Source: WRGT01 sp964450405
GTDB lineage: Bacteria > Spirochaetota > UBA4802 > UBA5550
Direction: 5' to 3'
Assembly (NCBI GenBank): GCA_964450405.1
Contig: CAYVCQ010000022.1
Coordinates: forward strand, 6,278-70,277
DNA: 64,000 nt
A program made the translations under genes and the position numbers. The number at the start of each line of letters is the position of its first letter. Within the stretch, counting starts at the first letter, position 1. The notes beneath the pieces were generated by a model. The model had not been told where the DNA came from. It did not search any database and saw only the letters and a list, made by a program, of their open reading frames with translations. This document shows positions 49,868 through 59,037 of the stretch, piece by piece.

Positions 49868-50683
49868 ATGCGTGTAAAGGTGATTTTATATCCATTAGCA
49901 ATAATAGTGACAATTATAGTAAGCGGTTCTATATATGGACGTGAAAGTTATGAAGATTATATGGAAAAAAATACCAAAGATAGTTATAATAAAAATATAG
50001 AAGTCAAAAGGGATAAACCTCTTTCAGAAATAAAGCCGGAAGATAGAGAGGAGCTTCTTGATGAACTTAGAGGGGCAGTGCGGGAAGAGCTTGATCAGAG
50101 TATCAATGAAGAAAAAAGCGATAAAGATAAAAAAATCTATCAGGGAAAATTTGTTGATGAAGTGAGAAGTATTGTTAAAGAAGAGATAGAAGACGCAATC
50201 AGGATTAAACAGAGCAAATATTTAAGGAGATATACAGTAGAATTGGGGGGATTTGTATCATATCAGGCAAAGGGTGTTGATTCTGATGAGCAGGATAACA
50301 ATAATATACTGAAGGTGTTCCCGCAATTTGCATTTTTTATAGACAATAATATTACACTGGCACTAAAGGGTGAAGCTGAGTATAATGTAACAAATAAAAC
50401 TCAGTCATATTCCGGAGGGGCAGGTCCTCAGTTTATATTTGGTATTACAAAAAAGGATGATGTCTGTTTCTATGCGGAGATTATGGCCGGAATAAGCAGA
50501 AATTCTGAAGTGAGTAATAAATTCGGGTATAGATATTCAAACGGATTCGGTTTGAAATTTGTACTTTCCAGCGGTGTAATTTTTAACACCGGTGTTCAGC
50601 TGATTTTTGATAATCTCGGTCAGAATGTATCCGGATTTCAGAATATTATAGTTCCTACAATCGGGATAACAGCCTGGTTTTAG
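49868..50683 (+). CDS. putative outer-membrane beta-barrel protein with coiled-coil N-terminus
   Basis: 271 aa from ATG at 49868, six bases after GGAGG. Signal peptide about 1-22. Residues 40-115 are highly charged and helical (EELLDELRGAVREELDQ, DEVRSIVKEEIED), then a beta-rich region (about 120-271) with alternating hydrophobics ends in ITAWF, the terminal aromatic expected for barrel insertion. The family is not recognised. First of three closely spaced genes with an unknown cytoplasmic protein and a voltage-sensor-like protein. Confidence 0.65.
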   Translation: MRVKVILYPLAIIVTIIVSGSIYGRESYEDYMEKNTKDSYNKNIEVKRDKPLSEIKPEDREELLDELRGAVREELDQSINEEKSDKDKKIYQGKFVDEVRSIVKEEIEDAIRIKQSKYLRRYTVELGGFVSYQAKGVDSDEQDNNNILKVFPQFAFFIDNNITLALKGEAEYNVTNKTQSYSGGAGPQFIFGITKKDDVCFYAEIMAGISRNSEVSNKFGYRYSNGFGLKFVLSSGVIFNTGVQLIFDNLGQNVSGFQNIIVPTIGITAWF

Positions 50684-50695
50684 AGGGGGGAGTTT

Positions 50696-51664
50696 TTGTC
50701 AAACAACAGATATAGCGAGCTTGATTCAAATAAAGTTAATGATTTTGTAAATCATCTTCTTTCCAATCCCGGCATAAAGTCAGAACCTCTTCTTATAGGG
50801 GAGGGGATGATTATGAACTTTCTTGTGCAGAATCTTCCTCAACTGAAAGTCACATTTAAAAACAGCCAGTTTTTCCCTCACCTTGAATGGAATCAGGTGC
50901 TGGAAATGATCTTTGAGAACCTATACGGAAGGGTTTCCGGTATTGTTCTCCCCTCAATAAATCAGTTCATAGATAATGCTGACATTAAATTTCTGGATAA
51001 ACTTTCAAATGCCGGAACCATAGCTGAAAAATTCCGTAGAGAGAAGCTCCATGAATTTGTTCAGATGATTTTCAAAAATCGTGATGCCAGATTCAATATG
51101 AACAGTACCATAAATATTTTTAATTACGGAATTCTGGAAAAGTATCTCGGAGAGATTTTTAAGAGAAGAGAATTTCTTTACAATGAACTTGTACGGGTTC
51201 AAAAGACTAATATTGATGCGGAGGAATACATCGTATTTTTAAAAATTATACTTTTAATTAAAAATATTGTATTCATCCGTCTGCCAATAAAGCCTTCCAA
51301 TCCTGAGACCAAATTAAGTATTAACGATATTGGAAAGAACAAAAAGAATGTTGAGGTTTATACAGATTCACTTGTGAAATACATCATCCCTATTCTCCCC
51401 GGATATCCGGAGAAGCTCATTCGTCTGGCAATAAAATCAAATTTTACAGATGATATGACCGAGCAGGATGAGGCATCTTCAAAACTTTTATATATTCTAT
51501 GCGCCAGATTTCAGAATTATAAACATGCTGCAAAGATTGAGAGAGGCGCTGAATCACCTGATAAAAGCTGGTTCGGAATTGCTAAAAAAAATGCAGAACA
51601 TTTCGGATATGAAAAGAGAATACTCGATGCTTTATATCTTATAGCTGGAGATAATAACTGGTGA
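50696..51664 (+). CDS. hypothetical cytoplasmic protein
   Basis: 322 aa from TTG preceded by GGGGGGAG. Predominantly helical with no signal, membrane helix or catalytic motif that I recognise; residues 28-45 (KSEPLLIGEGMIMNFLVQ) and 220-245 are the most hydrophobic. It follows the OMP-like gene by 12 bp and overlaps the next gene by 4 bp (GTGA), so it is part of the same operon. It may be a lineage-specific spirochaete protein. Confidence 0.65.
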   Translation: MSNNRYSELDSNKVNDFVNHLLSNPGIKSEPLLIGEGMIMNFLVQNLPQLKVTFKNSQFFPHLEWNQVLEMIFENLYGRVSGIVLPSINQFIDNADIKFLDKLSNAGTIAEKFRREKLHEFVQMIFKNRDARFNMNSTINIFNYGILEKYLGEIFKRREFLYNELVRVQKTNIDAEEYIVFLKIILLIKNIVFIRLPIKPSNPETKLSINDIGKNKKNVEVYTDSLVKYIIPILPGYPEKLIRLAIKSNFTDDMTEQDEASSKLLYILCARFQNYKHAAKIERGAESPDKSWFGIAKKNAEHFGYEKRILDALYLIAGDNNW

Positions 51665-52800
51665 TCAGAATGAAAAATTTTATAGATATAAAAAAAGTGT
51701 TAGAAACGTTTATTATCGGTGCGATAATTCTTGTCATTATACAGACATTTCTGGATGAATACAGCAGATACGCTCATTGGAGTGTAATGGCACGGAACAT
51801 ACTTTTAGTTATGGGATTCTGTTTTGATTTAATTTTCTCTATTGAATTTACAGTGCGATCCATCTACCACGGAAAAAAAGGGAAATTTTTGGATTACATC
51901 AGATATGAAAGAGGCTGGGTGGATTTTATCAGTTCATATCCGCTTATTTTGCTTGATTCCGGTCCGTCACTATTTTTTCTATTAACTATAGATGCACACT
52001 CGGGAGTTGGTGCCACAGCTGCCATGAAAGTGTTAAAAGTGGTTAAAGCCGTCCGGATAACACGAATACTCAGGTTAGTCAGGGTGATAAAAATTTTCGG
52101 TAAGATTCATAATGCGGAATCTAAAATGGCGCAGCACCATACGGCGACTATAACTACAACGGCAGTATTTACTATTGTATCGGTTCTTCTAGGGTTTACA
52201 CTCATTTTTGGAACATCGGCACTTCATTTTTCAAAAGAACGGTCTGAAGAATATATAAATCTGATTGATGGACTTAAAAGAATATCTGACATGAACGGAG
52301 TGGGATATAGGGAATCATCTGAGGGAATTTTTTTAGCTGATAAAAATATTCTCAAAATTATTTATACAGGCGGAACTGTTGTTGAGAGAATGACAGATTC
52401 TGAGTTTAAAAAGTATTATGATCAGGAAGATTATATGCAGGTAACCGGCAAAGCGTGTACACTTTTTGTCTCATTGATAGATATAAACAAGGAGATCGCT
52501 CTTGAGCATATGCAGAATTTTCTGATAATAATATTTATTGTTTTTGCATTTATGCTTCTTTATACAAAACATTTTGTTCAGAATATTTCAGATGCAGTTC
52601 ACATCCTCAATCTCGGTTTCAGAAAAAAAGATTACAACCTTCTGATAAAAATACCTGATGAAAAAGCGGATCACGAAATATTCAGACTCGCTAAATTTTA
52701 TAATGACGCATATCTGCCGGCAAAGATGAAAAGAAATGACAGCGAATCCGCTAAGAAAAGTACATCGCTTTCGATGAAGGATATGATGGATTTCAAGTGA
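51661..52800 (+). CDS. voltage-sensor-like membrane protein with HAMP-like tail
   Basis: 379 aa from GTG 51661 (ATG 51670 is an alternative). Segments S1 (about 13-30), S2 (45-67, with D56, E62 and R66) and S3 (84-100, WVD) precede an S4 with basic residues exactly every third position: K123, K126, K129, R132, R135, R138, R141 and K144. That is the voltage-sensing domain pattern. A fifth helix (164-190), an extracytoplasmic loop of about 90 residues (191-283) and a sixth helix (284-303) follow; no K+ or Na+ filter motif is seen. The tail (304-353) resembles a HAMP linker. Either a divergent channel or a voltage-sensing signalling protein. Confidence 0.7.
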   Translation: MIRMKNFIDIKKVLETFIIGAIILVIIQTFLDEYSRYAHWSVMARNILLVMGFCFDLIFSIEFTVRSIYHGKKGKFLDYIRYERGWVDFISSYPLILLDSGPSLFFLLTIDAHSGVGATAAMKVLKVVKAVRITRILRLVRVIKIFGKIHNAESKMAQHHTATITTTAVFTIVSVLLGFTLIFGTSALHFSKERSEEYINLIDGLKRISDMNGVGYRESSEGIFLADKNILKIIYTGGTVVERMTDSEFKKYYDQEDYMQVTGKACTLFVSLIDINKEIALEHMQNFLIIIFIVFAFMLLYTKHFVQNISDAVHILNLGFRKKDYNLLIKIPDEKADHEIFRLAKFYNDAYLPAKMKRNDSESAKKSTSLSMKDMMDFK

Positions 52801-52802
52801 GC

Positions 52803-52910
52803 GACAGATGCTTCGACGTGCTCAGCATGACAGAGTTCCGTCACACTGAGCTTGTCGAAGGGTATAACACTGAAAGACAGATGCTTCGACAGGCTCAGCA
52901 TGACAGAGTT
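52803..52910. repeat. triple CTTCGACAGGCTCAG-type repeat cluster
   Basis: Two direct copies of a GACAGATGCTTCGAC..GCTCAGCATGACAGAGTT unit (52803-52837, 52876-52910; two mismatches) flank an inverted copy (CACTGAGCTTGTCGAAGGG, near 52843-52862). It fills the whole space between convergent genes. Confidence 0.75.
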
Positions 52911-52914
52911 GATG

Positions 52915-53859
52915 TCAGCTTCTGTCTTCAATAATCTTTAGTGAAGATGTTTCTGATTCAACCGGTTCTTCAAAGTTTTTAAAAATAAGAATAATTTCGG
53001 TGCGGAAATTTTTCTTTATGATAAAATAATATTCTCCAGAAAGCTTTCTAACAAGATCCAGACCCCTTCCTGATTCAGATATAAGATCACATATATCCTC
53101 ACCGGTGGCTATTGATTCCTCAATGAGTCTGTTCTGTATAATCACGTTATTTAAACTTTCGAGTATTTTCTTTTTGGTGAGTTTTCCGTTGGAATCTGTA
53201 ATTGATATGGCATATGCATCATCTGTGTGACAGAATTGGATATCGACAAATTTATCCAATGGAAGTTCAACAGGTACACGGTCAAGTTTTTCCTGTGTCA
53301 ATCCGTGAGAATGGTATACAGCATTTATAACCATTTCGTTTAGTATAAGACCAAGAGTAGCGCGGCTTGGTATCTGAAAATCCCAGCTCAGAATATGTTC
53401 AATAATCAGATCAATTGCCCTGTTTATCTGGAGAGATTTTCTTATTTTCATTCTCTTGGTTTCAATTATGTTTTCCAGATAATTATTAAGTCCGAATATA
53501 TTTTTCTTTGTAATAAGTTTCAGGGAGAGGTTTAGAATTTCCTTTGCATTAACAGGTTTATGGAGTACATTTCCAATACCCTGTTCAAATATACGGTTGA
53601 AGAACTGGTCTATATTTTTGTCAGTCACCATTATCATGGGTGTATTTGGATAGTTTTCCTCGACATATTCATGAAGATCGAATGCGTTATCACCGGGGAG
53701 TTCCACTTCGGATACTAAAAGATCGAAATCATAGGCTTTGAGTTTTGAAATCGCATCAAATGCAGAATCGCAGAAAACTGCGCTATATCCGGCTTCGTTA
53801 AAGATATCTTTTAAAGTGTTTTTATAAGGGGAGAGGTCTGCTATTAAAATTTTATACAT
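52915..53859 (-). CDS. degenerate receiver domain fused to HATPase (RsbW-like)
   Basis: 314 aa from ATG at 53859 with AGGAAA upstream; an earlier ATG lacks a site. The N-terminal receiver fold (about 1-118) keeps the KP motif (HKPVN) but has Glu (E51 in LLVSEVELPG) at the phospho-acceptor position and only one acidic residue in the A-D-L pocket, so it is probably not phosphorylated in the normal way. A helical linker leads to a HATPase_c domain (about 150-300) with N-box LNEMVINAVYHS and G-box SGRGLDLVRKL. The HATPase lacks an H-box, as in anti-sigma kinases. Cytoplasmic. Confidence 0.8.
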   Translation of the reverse strand: MYKILIADLSPYKNTLKDIFNEAGYSAVFCDSAFDAISKLKAYDFDLLVSEVELPGDNAFDLHEYVEENYPNTPMIMVTDKNIDQFFNRIFEQGIGNVLHKPVNAKEILNLSLKLITKKNIFGLNNYLENIIETKRMKIRKSLQINRAIDLIIEHILSWDFQIPSRATLGLILNEMVINAVYHSHGLTQEKLDRVPVELPLDKFVDIQFCHTDDAYAISITDSNGKLTKKKILESLNNVIIQNRLIEESIATGEDICDLISESGRGLDLVRKLSGEYYFIIKKNFRTEIILIFKNFEEPVESETSSLKIIEDRS

Positions 53860-54434
53860 ATATTTCCTGATAGATCCTGAATGAGTAATTACCAAATAAC
53901 TTAGTTTATTTTTTATTTATTACTATTAATAATCAAGCAAAATGCTGTTTTTTTTAACAGTAATAATCTTAAAGATATATTTTTATATAAAAAAACATCA
54001 ATATTGCAGTATAAATCGCCGCTTTCTATAGACGGCAATATAATTTTAAGAGTATAGTGTTTCGATTTGTACTTGAAATGGGAATTAAGGAGTAAAGTCC
54101 TGATAATCATCTATTTTTCAGTGGATGTAGACCATTCGCGTAAATGAATATAAATAACGATCTTTTCTGAAAATAAATAAAAAATTATTGCGGAAATAAT
54201 TGCCGTAATTTGTCAATTAAGCCGATAATCATATTGAAAAGATGATAGACAGTATAATCATTGTTGAGTATAGTTTTTAAAATAAGTAATTATAATTCAG
54301 CATACAATTGAGTTCTGAATATATTTATGAAAATCTCTGCTGTTTCGGACATCGGAGGTATCTGTCTAAAGTTTTTTAAAATGAGTTAAGTATAAACCTG
54401 ATATAATTATCTGGAAAATATACCTGGAGGATTT
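53860..54434. other. 575-bp AT-rich gap
   Basis: Divergent spacer between the REC-HATPase gene and the exported protein at 54435. Very AT-rich, with no convincing frame, RNA gene or repeat unit. It must contain both promoters. Confidence 0.45.
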
Positions 54435-55154
54435 ATGAAAAAAAGTTTGGCTGTATTTATGGTTTCATTTTTAATAATCCCAATATTCCTTACAGCACAG
54501 GAAGTTAAAGATACTACTGGTAAAAAAGAGAATACACTTTCTTCAAAGGCAATAGAAGAGAAAGGGCAGGGATTTGATAAACAGATTCTTGAACTGAATA
54601 AAAGCATTCAGGAAGTTGTTGCCGAAGCAAATATGATGTCAGGTGCCGGAATACGTACACTCCCTTATCAGACAGATATCCATTATGGACCTGAAAAAGA
54701 AAATCCTAAATTTCTTGAAGTGGTGAAGCATATATATATAAAGGATGGTTTGTACAGCAATACTCTCATCGGTTTTGAAGAGAAAGTTCTTAGAATTTAT
54801 TCTGATGGAAAAACCATAAGCCAGATTGAAACGATTGTCCGGACTAAAAATTTTAAAAGTCAGGAGGAGGAGATTGTATCAGTTCTCGATCCTTCACCAG
54901 CAACCGAAAGTACAGATGATATAATAATAACACATACTTTAAACAAGATAAAACTTATAGATCAGAAGAAGCTTGGTGCTATTATAAATGATGTTGATTC
55001 TCCGGTCAGAAACGGAATTAAGGCTGAATTTATCATCCCCAGCCTTTCAATTTTAGAGAAGAATCTTCTTTTTATAACTGAATCAAATAAAAAAGGATCA
55101 AATGATTCTGATATCAATGTATCGGAATTTCTTAAGAAATCGACTTTATACTAA
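54435..55154 (+). CDS. exported protein of unknown function
   Basis: 239 aa, GGAGG seven bases before the ATG. Signal peptide about 1-22 (ending FLTAQ). The mature protein has a short helical part (about 45-70) and a beta-rich body with Y/E/K-rich strands (FLEVVKHIYIKDGLYSNTL, VLRIYSDGKTISQIETIV). No cysteine, no lipobox, no known motif. Monocistronic, ending at a strong hairpin. Confidence 0.6.
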   Translation: MKKSLAVFMVSFLIIPIFLTAQEVKDTTGKKENTLSSKAIEEKGQGFDKQILELNKSIQEVVAEANMMSGAGIRTLPYQTDIHYGPEKENPKFLEVVKHIYIKDGLYSNTLIGFEEKVLRIYSDGKTISQIETIVRTKNFKSQEEEIVSVLDPSPATESTDDIIITHTLNKIKLIDQKKLGAIINDVDSPVRNGIKAEFIIPSLSILEKNLLFITESNKKGSNDSDINVSEFLKKSTLY

Positions 55155-55176
55155 CAAAAAGATAAATGCAGAAATA

Positions 55177-55210
55177 CAGAAAGAGCTTCCATTTACGGAA
55201 GCTCTTTCTG
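55177..55210. terminator. bidirectional hairpin between convergent genes
   Basis: CAGAAAGAGCTTCC (55177-55190) pairs with GGAAGCTCTTTCTG (55197-55210) over 14 bp with a 6-nt loop, 22 bp after the stop of the + gene and 67 bp before the end of the - gene. Confidence 0.75.
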
Positions 55211-55277
55211 CGTTTAATCCAGCGTAATGACCCTGAATATAATTCACCGGGTCGAAGCGCAAGATAGAGTATTAGTC

Positions 55278-55775
55278 TTATAATTTGATAATCTTTTCGC
55301 TCTCTCTCTGTTTTTTTGCGATCATAAGCAGTCTGTAAAAGTTGTTCCACTCTGATTCGTCAACAAGTCTCCAGTTACCTTTGCCGCGTTGCTCTTCAAC
55401 ATGTATTCTCTTTTTATTTCCGATAGAGACTTTAACTGAAAGAAAAACCCACAGTATAGTAAATGAAACTACACCTGCAGCTATAAAAATTATTTTTACT
55501 ATGATCCACGATGATTGACTCATCCCTTTGCCGAAACCTGCATATACACCGAAGAATAATATTGCAGATACTGGTGCAATTATCATTAAAGAAAGAAGAA
55601 AGTTTGTAATCCATGTTGTATCAAGCAGTATGTCTTTTAGTGATATTGCAATTGCATGCTCTTCTATTGAGGTGTCATCCATTTCAAGTACCATTTTTGA
55701 AAAAATCGTACCGGGAATGACTCTCTCGACATGATTAACCATTATGCTTCTGAATCTGTAAGTGAATTTTTTCAT
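55278..55775 (-). CDS. hypothetical membrane protein
   Basis: 165 aa, AGAGG before the ATG. Two membrane segments (about 57-79 and 91-113) separate a basic N-terminal part (MKKFTYRFRSIMVNHVERVIPG) from a charged cytoplasmic tail with many R and K. No known family. It stands alone, convergent with the exported protein at 54435. Confidence 0.6.
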   Translation of the reverse strand: MKKFTYRFRSIMVNHVERVIPGTIFSKMVLEMDDTSIEEHAIAISLKDILLDTTWITNFLLSLMIIAPVSAILFFGVYAGFGKGMSQSSWIIVKIIFIAAGVVSFTILWVFLSVKVSIGNKKRIHVEEQRGKGNWRLVDESEWNNFYRLLMIAKKQRESEKIIKL

Positions 55776-56175
55776 CGTAACCTCTGATATCTCTATGTGA
55801 GGCAGAGATATTGTATGTTTGATGAAAGTAAATTACAAATTTTAAAATTACAGGTCAAGTAATAATGCGTTATTGATCTGTTTTTACAGAGTCTTCGTCG
55901 AAGGGAATTCCCCCATTACATATAAAGATTATCCCCCTATTTACAATGCAATCTTTCCATTCTATAATCAGGTAACAGCGGTTGGATAGTGATCATAGTA
56001 TTTTACGAAATGTTTGATAAATGTCATTCCGTTCGAAGCGAAAGGGAAGTGCCGGAATCTAAGAAGGCTGGTCCTTTAGAATTCTAATTTTCGCAGGTAT
56101 GACAATGAATGAGTTAATTCAAACATGAAATGCAGCAGGTAAATGTGAAAAAAATATTTTTAAGGAGATGATAAT
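55776..56175. other. gap with a TGTCATTCC repeat
   Basis: 400 bp without genes. It includes the dispersed repeat at 56022-56104. The remainder is AT-rich, with CCCC-rich patches near 55908 and 55932. No frame is supportable. Confidence 0.4.
56022..56104. repeat. TGTCATTCC-bounded dispersed repeat
   Basis: Starts TGTCATTCCGTTCGAAG and ends GCAGGTATGACA over 83 bp. Ends are related to the elements at 7238 and 47697, but the interior differs. Confidence 0.55.
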
Positions 56176-57153
56176 ATGTTTTTATTTGAATCGATACCCT
56201 GGTATTCGGCTTTAATGTGGTTAGCAGTTCTGGCTGGTTTAATTATAGTTAATGAGATGGCGAGAATGAATAAATGGTTTTCTCTTTTGATTTTTCTTTT
56301 GCTGCCGGTTCTTTTAACATTTACATTGTGGCCGCGGACTGCCGGTGAAGGTTCCAGTGTCGGAACATGGTTTCACTGGGCAAAAGTGTACTCAGCATTG
56401 GCAGGATGTCTCGGTTTTCTGGCACTGCGTCACATTAAGAAAGCAGCAAAATACAAATATCTTTTACTATTCCCTCCGTTTATTCTGGGGCTTAATATTC
56501 TGGAGGCATGTATCCGTGATTTTCAATGTTACAGTTTCAACGGTATGGCTGATGGAATGCTGATAATCGGAGGTCCATGGAATATTATGAATGGAGTTGC
56601 TGGTATTTTAAATATCATCACCATTTCAGGATGGGTGGGTATTTTTATTGGAAGTGATAAAAAGAAAGATATGCTCTGGCCCGATATGATGTGGTTCTGG
56701 ATTATAGCCTATGATTTATGGAATTTTGCGTATGTTTATAACTGTGTGCCGGAACATGCTTTTTATGCCGGAGCGGCACTGCTGGTTTCATGTACAATAC
56801 CAGCATTCTTTATCAAAAGAGGAGCATGGCTGCAGCATCGTGCACAGACTCTGGCAATATGGATGATGTTCGTTATGTGCTTTCCAGCGTTTGTAGATAC
56901 TTCAATGTTCGCGGTAAAATCTTCTCACAATACAATTGCTATGTGGATTGTCAGCGCACTGGCACTGGCCTCAAATATCGCAGTGTTTGCTTACCATACA
57001 TATAGAATTGTTAAGTACAAACGCAATCCGCTGAAAGATGAAATCTATACAGATCTTTCAGTTTACAGATCTGTTAAATCAGAACGCAATACTGTCGGAG
57101 ATGTAGTATATGCGGACTTAGCCTCATTCAGTCATGTAGTTTTTAACAAATAA
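56176..57153 (+). CDS. polytopic membrane protein (DUF5692-like)
   Basis: 325 aa, TAAGGAG before the ATG. About eight membrane helices (first at 10-26, last about 255-281), with conserved-looking polar or aromatic patches in the membrane (WFHWAKVYSALAG, DLWNFAYVYNCVPEHAFYAG). The N-terminal SIPWYSALMWLAVLAGLIIVNE matches my memory of the DUF5692 family, whose function is unknown. The C-terminal cytoplasmic tail is charged and contains an imperfect duplication: RNPLKDEIYTDLSVYRSV and RNTVGDVVYADLASFSHV. Monocistronic. Confidence 0.6.
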   Translation: MFLFESIPWYSALMWLAVLAGLIIVNEMARMNKWFSLLIFLLLPVLLTFTLWPRTAGEGSSVGTWFHWAKVYSALAGCLGFLALRHIKKAAKYKYLLLFPPFILGLNILEACIRDFQCYSFNGMADGMLIIGGPWNIMNGVAGILNIITISGWVGIFIGSDKKKDMLWPDMMWFWIIAYDLWNFAYVYNCVPEHAFYAGAALLVSCTIPAFFIKRGAWLQHRAQTLAIWMMFVMCFPAFVDTSMFAVKSSHNTIAMWIVSALALASNIAVFAYHTYRIVKYKRNPLKDEIYTDLSVYRSVKSERNTVGDVVYADLASFSHVVFNK

Positions 57154-57284
57154 AAGATTTAGTTTTGTAATTGATGTTTCCTCTCTCAGTTTGAGGGGAA
57201 ACATTAAACTAATAATAAAAATCCTGTGCTGTATTTAATTTCCACTAGTTTGTAATTTAGATGTTCTTAGAATTTAAATCTATG

Positions 57285-57355
57285 TGTCATCTTCGCGCAT
57301 GCGGGAATCCATTGTCCTTGAAATGGGGTTGATTCCAGTTTTCATAGAGATGACA
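57285..57355. repeat. TGTCATC-bounded dispersed repeat
   Basis: A 71-bp element between convergent genes, with inverted ends TGTCATC and GATGACA and internal GGAATCC...GGGTTGATTCC. Related in style to the other TGTCAT elements. Confidence 0.5.
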
Positions 57356-57389
57356 TTGAGAATAATTTATACGGTCGATGTACTTTTAC

Positions 57390-58982
57390 TTATATCAAAC
57401 CCGCGACTTCCGAGTTTTTTGGATATTCCACGACGAATATAAAGGGAATTTTTACCTCTTCGCCCGGTTTCATTTTGAAGAACCATTCAAGAAAACGGCT
57501 TTCATTCATTTTGAGTTTTGCTGAATCACTTTTATATACCGGCTCAACAAGCTCAACCTTGATCTCTTCATTTCCGGAGATCGGCAGCTGATCCCAGATC
57601 ACAACATCCTCTTCGCTCTTCTTTTTGTTTTTAACAGTGATCAGGTATTCGTATCTTATTTTAGTTGTTTTGCTGATCAGCCCTTCGGTTACTATGAATT
57701 TTTTAATAAATTTATGATCGACGGAGATGCTTTCATCGATACCGAGGAAAGTCCAGAATTCCTCCGATGGGGCAATGAGTTCCTGATATGCAGAAGCGAC
57801 AAAGTTGTTATCAAGAAACACATTTGTTTCACCTGGCAGGAGCGGAAAATCGGTATCATTCTTTACCATGGATTTCAGATATGCATACGGGGATAACTTC
57901 GGAACACTTGAATATCTGAAAACGGCGGGGAAGTCCTGAATCAGTATTGTAACCTTATACTGCTGGTTATCGCTTTTGATTGTATTTATTCCATTAACAT
58001 TAAACACAGCGGATGTGATTCCGGTTTCAACTGAAGATTCAGCAATATCCATTTCAGCAAGACATTCTTCTTCGGGGTATGCATCTTCATCGGAAACTTT
58101 AAACATCTGAGACATCGCTGCAGATCGTACGGGCGGAAGTTCAGGTGCTGATGAAGCCTGTATCCGTACCGGACGGTATAACGACAGGTGCCACGGAGTA
58201 AGTTCCGGCTGCTGACCGTTTATATTCGGACGAGCGGTTGAAAGTCTGATTGCCGCATCATTCCAGTCTTCGGAGGTATTCTGCTGAATCAATGCGTTGT
58301 ATGTCAGTGTCAGAATTTTTTCTGCTGAAGCAACGGAGATATTGTACACAGGTTTCCATGATGGTCCGTAAACAATGTATGAAAGTTCAAGAGTCAGTTT
58401 CCCGGTCTCTTTCATTTCTATTGAAGCCTCAACCTGGTTTTTCTGCTTTCTGTTTCTCCCGGCAATTTCTTTGATTTCTTTCGAAAGTTTTTTAATTTTA
58501 TTATGAATTATATTTTTATCTTTTTGCGCCGTGCGGATATCCCGATCAAGTGTATCAAGTTTGTTCCGGTAGAATTCAACCATTTTTATCCATTTCTGTG
58601 GATCAATTTCCGGAGTATAGTTTTCACCGGCGGCTGAAGTAATACTTTTTGCAATATCCTCGATGAATGATTTTTCCTGTTCGGAGTGTTTTATAGTATC
58701 ATCAAGTTCATTCATTCGATCAGCGAGTTCGATTTCCTGTGCATGCAAGACTGTAAGATCAGAATCGGGATGTTCGTCGAAGTAGACTGTTCTGAATTTT
58801 ACATCTTTAAGTGCGGCATTGCCGATTCCTCTGACCTGAATGCTGTTGCTTTCCGTGTGATCAGGAAGCATGTCGAAGATCAGCAGATGGTCTCCTTGGA
58901 TTAGTTCGTTTTCTGTGCTTCGTGATATTTCGGCGCGGTCACTGTATACTGTAACCTTCGTTATCTGCGATTGGATTATCAT
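57390..58982 (-). CDS. MuiA-family (DUF4139/DUF4140) protein
   Basis: 530 aa. N-terminal DUF4140 domain (about 5-100; ITKVTVYSDRAEISRS, then FDMLPDHTESNSIQVRG), a long coiled coil (about 85-185) and the DUF4139 domain (about 195-525) with YIVYGPSWKPVYNISV and DWNDAAIRLSTARP. The family is named from a mucoidy-inhibitor gene; its activity is not known. There is no signal peptide, so it is probably cytoplasmic, though many relatives are exported. Ends with FIFVVEYPKNSEVAGL. Monocistronic. Confidence 0.85.
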   Translation of the reverse strand: MIIQSQITKVTVYSDRAEISRSTENELIQGDHLLIFDMLPDHTESNSIQVRGIGNAALKDVKFRTVYFDEHPDSDLTVLHAQEIELADRMNELDDTIKHSEQEKSFIEDIAKSITSAAGENYTPEIDPQKWIKMVEFYRNKLDTLDRDIRTAQKDKNIIHNKIKKLSKEIKEIAGRNRKQKNQVEASIEMKETGKLTLELSYIVYGPSWKPVYNISVASAEKILTLTYNALIQQNTSEDWNDAAIRLSTARPNINGQQPELTPWHLSLYRPVRIQASSAPELPPVRSAAMSQMFKVSDEDAYPEEECLAEMDIAESSVETGITSAVFNVNGINTIKSDNQQYKVTILIQDFPAVFRYSSVPKLSPYAYLKSMVKNDTDFPLLPGETNVFLDNNFVASAYQELIAPSEEFWTFLGIDESISVDHKFIKKFIVTEGLISKTTKIRYEYLITVKNKKKSEEDVVIWDQLPISGNEEIKVELVEPVYKSDSAKLKMNESRFLEWFFKMKPGEEVKIPFIFVVEYPKNSEVAGLI

Positions 58983-59037
58983 TTTTACCCGCCTGTTGTA
59001 ATTGTTGATATCTTAGAATATAAAATACTGGAATTTC

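Noticed and set aside
51661..52800. Calling this gene a potassium channel
   Set aside because: The S1-S4 pattern is present, but no GYG-like selectivity filter or short pore loop could be found between the last two helices.
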